From Candidatus Cloacimonetes bacterium 4572_55 (lineage in GTDB: Bacteria; 4572-55): a stretch of 64,000 nucleotides of DNA. This document shows positions 44,012 through 52,597 of the stretch, piece by piece. The notes under the pieces were generated by a model. It saw only the letters and a program-made list of their open reading frames with translations, was not told the origin of the DNA and did no database searches. Made by a program: the position numbers and the translations under genes. The stretch covers positions 6,699 through 70,698 of the forward strand of contig NBMB01000017.1 in NCBI GenBank assembly GCA_002084765.1. Reading direction: 5' to 3'. Position 1 is the stretch's first letter. Every line of letters starts with the position of its first letter.

Positions 44012-44071
44012 ATCACGGAAATCGATCCGCAGATTATCGCAGATTAAGAATTGATAATTAAAGAATTATAT
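44012..44071 (+). repeat. Intergenic CGCAGATTA repeat, copy D
   Basis: TCACGGAAATCGATCCGCAG then CGCAGATTAA and GAATTGATAATTAAAGAATT followed by ATAT. The AT-rich half overlaps the end of hrcA and supplies its stop codon (44066-44068 on the minus strand). It also has the dyad ATAATT-AAAG-AATTAT. Confidence 0.85.
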
Positions 44072-45247
44072 TTTTTTTGCCAAATTTTCTTCAGGAAAAC
44101 GGAGCTTTTGCGCGCATCTCACTATATTCGCAACAGAGTCACAGAGAGTCGCAGAGTCAGCCCAAATAAGGGTTCTGAAATTCTCATAAAAACTGAGTTC
44201 TCTTGGAAATGTCGTTAAAAATCGTGCAGGCTCCAGTGCCCGGCTCAAAACATCGGCGGTATAACGCACGAGTGTGATCAATCGGGAATAAGACATGCGA
44301 GTCGGACCCACAATGCCCAAAACCCCTCGTACATGACCAACCGAATAATGGGCAGCGACAATGCTACATTCCTGCAAACGTTCTTCCGTATTTTCATGTC
44401 CGATGATAATGGTGACATCTCCACTTTTTTCATCCATTTTTTTCAATAATTGAGCCAGTTGCTCCCGTTCTTCCAATAGATCGAACAGCGATTTCAGACG
44501 GGAGATGTCCAAAAATTCCGGCTGTTCCAACAAATTGGACGCGCCGACATATTTCAGTTGATAATCGTCGAATTGAAACAGTATGCCCATCTGTTCAATT
44601 ATGAGGCTAATGATCTTGGGATTGCCTTGGCTCACGTCAGCCATTCGGTCATGGATAGAGCACCGAATCTCTTGGATCGTCAACCCGTTTAATCGTTGGT
44701 TGAGTACCTGCTCGGTTTCCGACAGCTCCGTATTATCCAGATCGGATTCGACCTCCATCGTCACGGTTTTGATCAATCGGGAGCGGATAGTCAGGATCAG
44801 CATCACCCGATTGCTATGAATCGGCACAAGCTGAAGGTGCTCGAACACGCCCTCTTCAAAGCTGGGAGCCAGGATAATCCCTAACTGTGAGGAGATCATA
44901 CTGACAACTTTAGCGGCTTGCGCCAATATGGATTCCGCGTACATCTCTTTGCGCAGCAATTTACGCCAAATTGTGGTGATCTCTGAACGGGAAAGAGGTC
45001 TTGGCTCCATAATATCGGAGACATAAAACCGATATCCAGAGTCCGTGGGGAGCCGGCCGGCTGAAGAATACGGCTGGAAGATTAGTTCCTTATCCTCCAG
45101 ATCTATCATGGTGTTGCGGATCGTCGCCGCGGATATGCCTAAGTCGAAATCCTTGGATAAAGTCCTGGACCCAATCGGCTCTTTACGCATGATATAATCT
45201 TGGATAATAGCTGATAAAATATCTCTTTCTCGCGCGCTTAGTTCCAT
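44066..45247 (-). CDS. hrcA: Heat-inducible transcription repressor HrcA
   Basis: 393 residues; typical is about 340-350, so the C-terminus is somewhat longer. N-terminal winged helix ERDILSAIIQDYIMRKEPIG, then SAATIRNTMIDLEDKELIFQ, SSAGRLPTDSGYRFYV; HrcA core motifs in the middle; and near the end IVGPTRMSYSRLITLVRYT, which is strongly diagnostic. HrcA binds CIRCE (TTAGCACTC-N9-GAGTGCTAA) and represses dnaK and groE operons. I see no CIRCE in the 123 bases before this gene. Its stop codon lies inside repeat copy D, so the insertion may have extended it. Confidence 0.93.
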   Translation of the reverse strand: MELSARERDILSAIIQDYIMRKEPIGSRTLSKDFDLGISAATIRNTMIDLEDKELIFQPYSSAGRLPTDSGYRFYVSDIMEPRPLSRSEITTIWRKLLRKEMYAESILAQAAKVVSMISSQLGIILAPSFEEGVFEHLQLVPIHSNRVMLILTIRSRLIKTVTMEVESDLDNTELSETEQVLNQRLNGLTIQEIRCSIHDRMADVSQGNPKIISLIIEQMGILFQFDDYQLKYVGASNLLEQPEFLDISRLKSLFDLLEEREQLAQLLKKMDEKSGDVTIIIGHENTEERLQECSIVAAHYSVGHVRGVLGIVGPTRMSYSRLITLVRYTADVLSRALEPARFLTTFPRELSFYENFRTLIWADSATLCDSVANIVRCAQKLRFPEENLAKKI

Positions 45248-45370
45248 TTTATTCTCAGATAAAATCGTTTATCCACCTTGATAATAAATTACAGATCGGC
45301 TTACAATTGCAAAAGCGAGTTGTTCCGCCCTTCCTGTTTTTCGGGAAAAGGCTTTGAAACTTCGGTGATC

Positions 45371-46525
45371 TCACGCTTTTTCCATAATCTCGACAAGACC
45401 CGTCAACAATGCGTCCGTCCATTGCCTTTTTTCCTCTGGATCCGACGCTTGACGAATTTGTTGATCCATCACTTGCACATAGACGGATTCTGGAGAGTGT
45501 TCGGGAAGGTTCTCGGTCAATTTTTCTCCGCAAACGACTCGGCTTGTATCGACTTTTAGATGAAAGAAAAGAGAGCTGAATCGGTCTGATAAGCCTGCCG
45601 AGTCGGTCAATTCCTCCATGGTCCGCGCAACGCCGGAGAGCTTGATTGATAGGATCAGTTTCGGGTCTGCCATGTCTCGTAATTTCTCATGGAGATCATT
45701 TTGATTTTTCCATGGCAGGTCAATATGCAAGACTCGGATTTCTCTCTGTTGCACCGGAAGTTTTGTGACAGTCACCCGCTTTTTTCGATCAAAGACGATA
45801 TCCAAAGCATACCGTTCGCCGCTTTCTTTCTCATGCATTCGGGTTCCTTCTGGAGAGCCTGCGTAATATGCAGGGGTAGATGTGCCGCATTTCTGGAAGC
45901 TATGAAAATGTCCCATGGCGACATAATCGACTCCTGTAGCCTCGATTTCAGCACTGGAGACCGGATGATAGAGATCGCTCTCGTAGCTGCTGGACTGGAC
46001 GAATTTTTCCTGATAAGAACCATGTATCATCACGATATGCAGCCCGGGTTCGGGCGATGCGCGGAAATCCTTCAGTGGTCGGATAAATGTCCCTTTTTCC
46101 CGAAACGGATAGCCATACACATGGAGTTGTTCCTCGCTGACTCGACAGGATTGGCGTTCCATGCGGTCTTCGGTAAAAACGTGGAGTCTCGGCAGGCTCC
46201 AAAGCAATCGGGACGCGGGCGACGCGTGGGAAAGCCAATAGTCGTGATTGCCCGGGAGCAGAAAAATATGCGCTTTGGTCTCGTTAAGTCGCTCAAATTG
46301 GGCGCGGACGTATTCGATCAAGGAAAGAGATGGGAGGTAGGAATCGAAAAGATCGCCCGGAATCAACAGCGCGTCTGCTTTGTTCTTAATTGCCAGATCG
46401 ATCAATCGCTGCAAGGTTTTTTTAAAATCATCTTGACGGATTCGGTTTTTATCCGGGGACATCTTCGGAAAATTTCGACCCAAATGCAGGTCAGAAAATT
46501 GAAATAAGCGTAAGGGGTAAGACAA
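45371..46525 (-). CDS. SbcD/Mre11-like metallophosphoesterase
   Basis: 384-residue DNA repair nuclease-type protein. All five metal motifs are intact: FSDLHLGR, LLIPGDLFDSY, LLPGNHDYW, VMIHGSYQE and MGHFHSFQK. The C-terminal domain (about 260-380) resembles the SbcD capping region, with acidic helices. SbcD works with the ATPase SbcC on DNA ends and hairpins. No SbcC follows, so the partner is elsewhere or this is a stand-alone paralogue (YhaO-like). The start is TTG at 46525 with GGGAGG five bases upstream. Confidence 0.88.
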   Translation of the reverse strand: MSYPLRLFQFSDLHLGRNFPKMSPDKNRIRQDDFKKTLQRLIDLAIKNKADALLIPGDLFDSYLPSLSLIEYVRAQFERLNETKAHIFLLPGNHDYWLSHASPASRLLWSLPRLHVFTEDRMERQSCRVSEEQLHVYGYPFREKGTFIRPLKDFRASPEPGLHIVMIHGSYQEKFVQSSSYESDLYHPVSSAEIEATGVDYVAMGHFHSFQKCGTSTPAYYAGSPEGTRMHEKESGERYALDIVFDRKKRVTVTKLPVQQREIRVLHIDLPWKNQNDLHEKLRDMADPKLILSIKLSGVARTMEELTDSAGLSDRFSSLFFHLKVDTSRVVCGEKLTENLPEHSPESVYVQVMDQQIRQASDPEEKRQWTDALLTGLVEIMEKA

Positions 46526-46542
46526 AATTGCCTCCCGATCAG

Positions 46543-46587
46543 AAAAAATGACAAGACCCTGGAGGTTTTCGAAACCCCCTGGGGTCT
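46543..46587 (-). terminator. Terminator after thrC
   Basis: On the minus strand a hairpin of AGACCC with GGGTCT (46554-46559 and 46582-46587) including the inner pair GGTTT with AAACC is followed by TGTCATTTTTT. It lies about 90 bases after the thrC stop. Confidence 0.75.
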
Positions 46588-46676
46588 GAGCGAAGTTGCG
46601 CTCTGAATGTAATATTGGGTCCGAGGAAAGTCAAGGGGAAAATTGATCCAGATGCGACCCAGGGCAGCGTTTGGGG

Positions 46677-47960
46677 TTACGGAAACTGCCGGGTCTCTCG
46701 CGACAAGCAGTCAGCCACATCCTGCAAGTCATTTTCCACCAAGAGAGATTGCCGCGGCGCGGCGTGCATCACGCTCTCGATATCCTTTAGTCCATGACCC
46801 GTGACTATGACTGCAATGGAGTCAGAAGTCTTGAATTTACATTGATTTGCGATCTTCATCATACCGGCGAAAGCCGCGGCACCTGCGGGTTCTGCCATCA
46901 CGCCTACTTTTCTCGCCAGCCCTCGGATCGCCGCGAGAATCTCCTGGTCGGATACGGATATAAACTGTCCGTCAGACTCTCTCACCGCTTTCAGTGCCTT
47001 GATCTGATCCCGAGGCGATCCGACCGATATGCTGTCTGCGATTGTGCGTGGGATAATCGATTCTGCACGATCCGATCCAGTCTCCCAGGCAGTGACCAAC
47101 GGCGCGCTTCCTTGCGCCTGAACTCCGATCATCCTTGGCAGCCGGTCGATCAAGCCCAGGCGGTAGAGATCGCGAAATCCCTTCCACACGCCCTGAAAGA
47201 TACAGCCGTCGCCGACTGAGACAAACAGATAATCGGGTGGTTGCCAGTTCAGTTGTTCGCACAACTCCAGCGCGCCGGTTTTTTTACCTTCTCCGAGATA
47301 GGGATTGATCCCTGTGCTGCGGTTGTACCATCCCCATTTTTCTGCGGCTTGACAACAGAGATCAAACGCCTGATCGTATGATCCTTTGACTTGAAGCACC
47401 GTCGCGCCATAGAGAGCCAACTGTGCCAGCTTGGCTTTTGGCGACCGCTCTGGGACAAAGATCACAGCCTCCAGATCGGTCAATGCGGTCATCAAAGCCC
47501 ACGAAGCCGCGGCATTCCCGGTAGAAGCCGCGGTCACGGTTTGGACTCCTTTTTCCAGTGCTCTGACCACAGCTACGGAACTGGCTCGATCCTTATATGA
47601 CGCTGAGGGATTTTGTCCGTCGTCCTTGATCCAGATCGACCCGACTCCCAACTCCCGCTCGATCATGGCACTGCGATAGAGCGGCGTCCAGCCCACCCTC
47701 AAATTTGGGATGAAATCCGGATTGTTCACCGGCAAGATCGGCAGATAGCGCCAATGAGAAAAGTCCCGATTTTTTCGAAGCGATTCTCGGGTCAATTGTC
47801 GCTTAACCGCGCTGTAATCATAACAAATTTCTAATGTGCCTGCCCAGGGACCGCAATCGGGACAGGTATAATCGATCTCATCTGGGCGATATTCCTTCCC
47901 GCAGGAGACACAATTCAAATAGGTCGCATAAGAGCGCGTGGTTTTTTTGTATCTCCTCAT
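46677..47960 (-). CDS. thrC: Threonine synthase
   Basis: 427-residue PLP enzyme converting O-phosphohomoserine to threonine. An N-terminal zinc-ribbon-like cluster, CVSCGKEY and CPDCGPWAG, is common in this class. The PLP lysine is K123 in NPSASYKDRASSVAV; the phosphate-binding glycine loop is ASTGNAAASWAL; GEGKKTGALELCEQ and FVSVGDGCIFQGVWKGF follow. It is 6 bases downstream of trxB and probably in the same transcript. The ribosome-binding site is weak. Confidence 0.94.
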   Translation of the reverse strand: MRRYKKTTRSYATYLNCVSCGKEYRPDEIDYTCPDCGPWAGTLEICYDYSAVKRQLTRESLRKNRDFSHWRYLPILPVNNPDFIPNLRVGWTPLYRSAMIERELGVGSIWIKDDGQNPSASYKDRASSVAVVRALEKGVQTVTAASTGNAAASWALMTALTDLEAVIFVPERSPKAKLAQLALYGATVLQVKGSYDQAFDLCCQAAEKWGWYNRSTGINPYLGEGKKTGALELCEQLNWQPPDYLFVSVGDGCIFQGVWKGFRDLYRLGLIDRLPRMIGVQAQGSAPLVTAWETGSDRAESIIPRTIADSISVGSPRDQIKALKAVRESDGQFISVSDQEILAAIRGLARKVGVMAEPAGAAAFAGMMKIANQCKFKTSDSIAVIVTGHGLKDIESVMHAAPRQSLLVENDLQDVADCLSRETRQFP

Positions 47961-47966
47961 AATCTG

Positions 47967-48899
47967 TTAGCCCATTTCTTCCAAAAATCTTTCAGCGTCG
48001 ATCGCAGCCATACAGCCAGAACCCGCGGCAGTGATCGCCTGACGATAGACCGGATCCTGCGCGTCGCCGCAGACAAAAACACCGGGAATATCAGTCTTGC
48101 TCGATTTTCCATTGGTGATGAGATAGCCCACGTCGTCCATTTTCAATTGTCCCTTGAACATATCCGTGTTTGGCTTATGACCAATGGCGACAAAAACGCC
48201 GTTGCACGCAAAGTCTGTGATCTCGTCACTCTTGACGTTGCGTAGCTTAACGCCTTTCACGCCGGTCTTCTGATCGCCCATGATCTCGGTGACAACAGAG
48301 TCCCATTTGAATTCGATCTTGGGATTTCCAAACGCCTTCTGACGCATGATCTTGGAAGCCCGCAATTCGTCTCGGCGATGCACGATCGTCACCTTTGAGG
48401 CAAATCGAGTCAGATAGACCGCGTCTTCAATAGCGGTATCGCCTCCGCCGACAACGATCAACTCCTTGTCCTTAAAGAAAAAACCGTCGCAGGTCGCGCA
48501 CCCAGATACGCCGTACCCTATCAGTTTTTTCTCCGACTTCAGCCCCAATTGTCTTGCCGTGGCTCCGGTGGCAATGATCAGCGTCTTCGCCAAATATTCC
48601 TCGCCAGAATCATCCTTCAGCTTAAAAGGTCGCTCCGATAAATCTGCCTGGATTACGCTTTTCCAGACACATTCTGTCCCGAAATTCTCAGCTTGCTTTT
48701 TAAACAGTTCCATCATATCGGGTCCCATGACTCCTTCTGGGAAGCCGGGGAAATTCGTCACATCCGTGGTGATCGTCAACTGTCCTCCGGGTTGTAATCC
48801 CTCGAAGACCAAAGGTTTTAAGTTGGCGCGCGCGGTATAGATCGCGGCTGTCAGTCCAGCGGGACCGGATCCGATAATGATTACGTCTCGTTTTTCCAT
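47967..48899 (-). CDS. trxB: Thioredoxin-disulfide reductase
   Basis: 310-residue flavoprotein that reduces thioredoxin with NADPH. FAD site IIGSGPAGLTAAIYTARA, the redox-active CATC at 134-137 in GVSGCATCDGFFF, NADPH site VVGGGDTAIEDAVYLTRFA, and the C-terminal FVCGDAQDPVYRQAITAAGSG. It starts 80 bases after topA, with thrC directly downstream. Confidence 0.97.
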   Translation of the reverse strand: MEKRDVIIIGSGPAGLTAAIYTARANLKPLVFEGLQPGGQLTITTDVTNFPGFPEGVMGPDMMELFKKQAENFGTECVWKSVIQADLSERPFKLKDDSGEEYLAKTLIIATGATARQLGLKSEKKLIGYGVSGCATCDGFFFKDKELIVVGGGDTAIEDAVYLTRFASKVTIVHRRDELRASKIMRQKAFGNPKIEFKWDSVVTEIMGDQKTGVKGVKLRNVKSDEITDFACNGVFVAIGHKPNTDMFKGQLKMDDVGYLITNGKSSKTDIPGVFVCGDAQDPVYRQAITAAGSGCMAAIDAERFLEEMG

Positions 48900-48978
48900 T
48901 CAATGCCCTCCATATTGGCATAAATATGAGTAGTGATGACGATATTTACGTAACGCAGATAGCTGGTCGGCACGATTC

Positions 48979-51249
48979 TCAGATCGCCTCCTGAAAATTC
49001 GCGGGTAGCTCCACTGTCTTCCGACAAGATGGACAGGAAATTCGTTTTTCTCCTTCTTTCATTTTCCGCTCTTCCGTATAATAATGCTTGCAGTGAGGGC
49101 AGGCGTACGGAATCGGGCGATTGTTGGTGATAAATCGGCAATCGGGATATTTGTTACAGCTATAAAACATCTTGCCTTTCTTTGATTTATGCTCGACAAG
49201 ATTTCCCTTACAATCGGGTTCCGGGCACGTGACGCCAGTGGGAATCGGTTGCGTACTCTTGCAATCCGGATAGCCGCTGCAAGCCAAAAATCGACCGAAG
49301 CGGCCCGTCTTCACGATCATTGGTAAGCCGCATTTTCCGCACTTAATCGAAGTCTCCGCGGGTAATTTCTCGCCCTCTTTTACGATAGGTCGAGCGTACT
49401 TGCACGTTGGAAAATTGCTGCATGAGAGAAATCTCCCATGACGTCCCCACTTGATCACCAGATTGCTGTCGCAGTTTGGGCATTTTTCATTGGTCTGCTC
49501 TTGGAGAGCCTGTTTGATCACAGTGGTTTGTTTCTCGACCCGATCCAATTGGCTGCGGAAAGGTACGTAGAATTTACGGATCATCTCCACCCAGTCCGTA
49601 TCTCCCGCCTCGATTCGATCTAAATCCGCTTCCATTTTCGCGGTAAAATCGACATTAAATAGGTTGGAGAACTGCTGCACCAAGAGTTTTTTGACGATCC
49701 GTCCGCGCTCGGTCGGCACAAAACGGCGGCTCTCCAATAGCACATATTCACGATCCACCAGCGTGGAAACAATAGACGCGTACGTGCTGGGTCTCCCGAT
49801 TCCTTCAGTCTCCAGCAACTTTACCAAAGACGCCTGAGTAAATCGTGGCGGAGGCTTTGTGAAATGCTGCTTAGGCGTCAAATTTTTACAATCAACACGC
49901 TCTTTTTCCTTTAATAGAGGAAGGATTGTATCTTTAGATTTTCCCGGATCCTTTTTTTCCTCTGTTGTCTGAGCCTCCGGTGCCTCCTCATAGACCGACA
50001 AAAATCCGGAAAACTTCAGGATAGAGCCGGTTGCTCGGAAAATATATCCGTTGGATTGGATATCGATCGTGGTCGCGTCAAATATCGCCGCGCTCATCTG
50101 GGAAGCGACAAATCGCCGCCAGATCAGATCATACATCCGATATTGATCCCTGTTGAGATGGGATTTTATTGACTCCGGCGTGCGACTCACAGAAGTGGGA
50201 CGGATCGCCTCATGCGCGTCTTGCGCCTTTTTTTTGGTCTTAAAAATCCTCGCCTTTTTAGGAACATATTCCGAGCCGTATCTGCTCATAATAAACTCCC
50301 GCGCCTCCATTTGGGCTTCCGGCGCGATTCGGGTCGAGTCCGTCCGCATATAGGTGATCAACCCAGACGCGCCTTCCTGACCCACTTCCATCCCTTCATA
50401 GAGCTGCTGAGCAATCGCCATAGTCCGTTTGGCACCAAAGCGGAATCGATTTGCCGAGTCCTGCTGCAGAGTACTGGTGATGAAAGGAGGCAGAGGATTT
50501 TTCCTCCGCGCGGCTCGCTCCACCTTTGATACATGAAACTGCGCAGATTTTAGATCGGACAAAATTTTGTCAGCCGCGTCTTGATTCGGAATTTCCGCCT
50601 TCTTTTTTTCGATCTTTGCCAACTTTGCCGAAAAAACCTCTCCATTTTTCGTCGTAAAAATAGCGGTAACAGTCCAATATTCTGTAGGCTTAAACGCCTC
50701 GACCTCCTCCTCCCGCTCGCAAATAAGTCGCAGAGCGACCGACTGGACTCTCCCCGCGCTCAGTTTCCCATAATGAATCGCTTTCCAAAGGATCGGGCTC
50801 ACCTGGTACCCGACCAAACGATCCAACACCCGACGAGCCTGCTGTGCGTTCACCAGATTCATATTAATAGCCGTTGGATTTTCGATTGCCTCCACGACTG
50901 CCTTAGAGGTGATCGCGTTGAACATCACCCGATGAAGTTTCTCCGGCTCTTTCTTCAAAATATGGGCGATATGCCAGGCGATTGCCTCTCCTTCTCGATC
51001 CGGATCCGGTGCCAGATAGATTGCGTCAGAATTTTTTGCAGCATCTCGTAATGCTTTAAATACTTTAGACTTCCCAGGAACCGGGATATACTGTGGCTTA
51101 AAGGAATTTTCGATATCAATGCCCAAATTTTTTTTCGGCAGGTCCCGGACATGTCCTACGGAAGCCTTTACCACGAATTTCGATCCGAGAAACTTATTGA
51201 TCGTTTTTGCCTTTGCCGGCGATTCTACAATAACTAAAGACTTTCCCAT
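48979..51249 (-). CDS. topA: DNA topoisomerase I (type IA)
   Basis: 756-residue enzyme that relaxes negative supercoils. Toprim domain (1-115) with IVESPAKAKTI and the metal residues in APDPDREGEAIAWH; active-site tyrosine Y300 in GLITYMRTDSTRIA; the domain-III/II signature LVKLLETEGIGRPSTYASIV. The C-terminus has four zinc fingers: CPNCDSNL...CKYARP, CGKCGLPM...CKSTQP, CPEPDCKGN...CRFITN and CPHCKHYY...CPSCRK. GGAG lies about six bases before the ATG. smg is upstream on the same strand, a neighbour also found in other genomes. Confidence 0.97.
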   Translation of the reverse strand: MGKSLVIVESPAKAKTINKFLGSKFVVKASVGHVRDLPKKNLGIDIENSFKPQYIPVPGKSKVFKALRDAAKNSDAIYLAPDPDREGEAIAWHIAHILKKEPEKLHRVMFNAITSKAVVEAIENPTAINMNLVNAQQARRVLDRLVGYQVSPILWKAIHYGKLSAGRVQSVALRLICEREEEVEAFKPTEYWTVTAIFTTKNGEVFSAKLAKIEKKKAEIPNQDAADKILSDLKSAQFHVSKVERAARRKNPLPPFITSTLQQDSANRFRFGAKRTMAIAQQLYEGMEVGQEGASGLITYMRTDSTRIAPEAQMEAREFIMSRYGSEYVPKKARIFKTKKKAQDAHEAIRPTSVSRTPESIKSHLNRDQYRMYDLIWRRFVASQMSAAIFDATTIDIQSNGYIFRATGSILKFSGFLSVYEEAPEAQTTEEKKDPGKSKDTILPLLKEKERVDCKNLTPKQHFTKPPPRFTQASLVKLLETEGIGRPSTYASIVSTLVDREYVLLESRRFVPTERGRIVKKLLVQQFSNLFNVDFTAKMEADLDRIEAGDTDWVEMIRKFYVPFRSQLDRVEKQTTVIKQALQEQTNEKCPNCDSNLVIKWGRHGRFLSCSNFPTCKYARPIVKEGEKLPAETSIKCGKCGLPMIVKTGRFGRFLACSGYPDCKSTQPIPTGVTCPEPDCKGNLVEHKSKKGKMFYSCNKYPDCRFITNNRPIPYACPHCKHYYTEERKMKEGEKRISCPSCRKTVELPANFQEAI

Positions 51250-51438
51250 CTTTTCTCCGTTATTTTCAAAATAAAAGCAGAGACTCTCTCTCCACTTGAT
51301 ATAACCGAATATTTTTTTGTTATGAGAGCTCCGCGCGTCATTCCCGCTCGCAATTCGTTCAATTAAAAAACGAATCGGATATCTATTTCTTATTCTCTTT
51401 TTAAGAAAAATAAGCGTGACCGCGTCAAATTATAAAAA

Positions 51439-51924
51439 TTAGAAAAACGCTCTGAAAGCACCTTGCTTATTGACGATCTCATTGGCGTCTTTTGAAGCGT
51501 AACTGAATATAATAAAAGAGGTAAGAGCTTTTATTATATTCAAATCGACTTCCCATCCCGTGAGCAGTGCTCTCTCAATAATCAATTCTAACTGCTCATC
51601 GCGGATCAGACCCAATTGGTGCGCCTGAAGCAAAAAACCATACGCCTCGGGCTTGATAATAATTTTTTCTATTGGATGAAGAATCCGTATCGTTTTAGTC
51701 GGTTGCACGTGAATTCGCGGATCGTACAATTGCGATCTTTTTTCCTCATTCTCAAAAAACCAGTTCAAAGCGGAATCAATCTCTGCCGGCGAATAGCCCT
51801 CTTTCTGAAGGGAAGAGATCAGCATTTCCATATCGTCTTGATCCGCACCCGAAAGGTTCTCTATAGAGACCTCGCGAAGCTGATTTGCCAAATAAACAAG
51901 AATATCTATCACTCGATGATCCAT
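51439..51924 (-). CDS. smg: Smg/DUF494 family protein
   Basis: 161-residue protein of the DUF494 family: MDHRVIDILVYLANQLREVS, LQKEGYSPAEIDSALNWFFE, PEAYGFLLQAHQLGLIRDEQLELIIERALL and WEVDLNIIKALTSFIIF are characteristic. It is often next to dprA or topA, as here. The molecular role is not established. Start: ATG 51924 with AGGAG five bases upstream; a GTG at 51930 falls inside that site. Confidence 0.9.
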   Translation of the reverse strand: MDHRVIDILVYLANQLREVSIENLSGADQDDMEMLISSLQKEGYSPAEIDSALNWFFENEEKRSQLYDPRIHVQPTKTIRILHPIEKIIIKPEAYGFLLQAHQLGLIRDEQLELIIERALLTGWEVDLNIIKALTSFIIFSYASKDANEIVNKQGAFRAFF

Positions 51925-52308
51925 GAACACTCCTTGAATGATATCCTGATCGAGAGGTTTATGGCGGTTAGATTATATGAATTTGTAGGGATGCGCAACA
52001 TTTTCTAAGTCCTTTTTCGGCTGTTGCAATTCCGAGAATCAACATGTTCTGAGGGACAGAAAAAAAAATAGACCAGCCTCTCATTCCGAAAATCCCGCCA
52101 TTTGAAAAAATAAATAGATACTATGCGAATAGTTTCCATCTTGTTCCAAAAGAAAAATCAGCAATGGAAAAAGTTATGCAACTCCAAATAAATTTATCAT
52201 GGAGATTTTTGTATTTTTGCATTTTTTTTTAATAGAAATAATTGCCTCTGAAACATAAAAAAAACTCTCTGCAATTCCTGTTAGATAATGAAAAAAAACA
52301 AAAAAATA

Positions 52309-52335
52309 TTGACAAAATTCTAAAAATTTTATACC
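52309..52335 (+). promoter_or_regulatory. Candidate promoter upstream of the efflux lipoprotein gene
   Basis: TTGACA at 52309-52314 and TATACC at 52330-52335, separated by 15 bases, in a strongly AT-rich tract. It is about 260 bases before the efflux gene. Confidence 0.5.
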
Positions 52336-52444
52336 CTATTAATTGCTTTTCCTCGTGGGAACTTTTTAGCAAAAAATATGTTAGCGCGACACTCTGAAAT
52401 GAATACATCACAAGAGACAGAGAATAGGGAGGAGAGTGATAATA

Positions 52445-52522
52445 ATGCCATACGCTCAAAAACTCAACTTTTCTGAGAATCTGTCAAAGGCACCATATAA
52501 TTTTTTAATTATCAACTTTTAA
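52445..52522 (+). CDS. Possible 25-residue small protein or leader peptide
   Basis: ATG at 52445 with GGGAGGAGAG about 8-12 bases upstream opens MPYAQKLNFSENLSKAPYNF, ending at TAA 52520-52522. The last third is encoded by repeat copy E, which also supplies the stop codon. It lies between the promoter-like site and the efflux gene. Size and lack of homologues make it tentative. Confidence 0.3.
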   Translation: MPYAQKLNFSENLSKAPYNFLIINF

Positions 52523-52562
52523 TCTGCGATAATCCTCGTAATCTTCGGATCGAATTCCGTGA
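52491..52562 (-). repeat. Intergenic CGCAGATTA repeat, copy E (inverted)
   Basis: On the minus strand it reads TCACGGAATTCGATCCGAAG, a degraded unit, TATCGCAGATTA and AAAAGTTGATAATTAAAAAA then TTATATGG. Its orientation is opposite to the other copies but, like most, it reads TCTGCG along the direction of transcription of the following gene. Confidence 0.8.
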
Positions 52563-52597
52563 GACCCTGTTGATACGAAATAAAAACGGAAAATACA

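Larger units (their letters stand above)
51925..52597. other. Long intergenic region before the efflux lipoprotein
   Basis: No large gene was found. It holds a promoter-like TTGACA/TATACC at 52309-52335, a short possible reading frame (52445-52522) with a strong purine-rich ribosome-binding site, and repeat copy E (52491-52562). The first 370 bases contain no recognisable RNA gene or element. Confidence 0.5.

Noticed and set aside
45248-45370. A CIRCE element before hrcA
   Set aside because: No TTAGCACTC/GAGTGCTAA-like pair is present.
45689-46507. A 272-codon plus-strand open frame opposite the SbcD-like gene
   Set aside because: The minus-strand frame carries all five phosphoesterase motifs; the opposite frame has none.
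51925-52300. A tRNA or other known small RNA gene in the long gap
   Set aside because: No T-arm (GTTCGAATC-type) or acceptor pairing was found.
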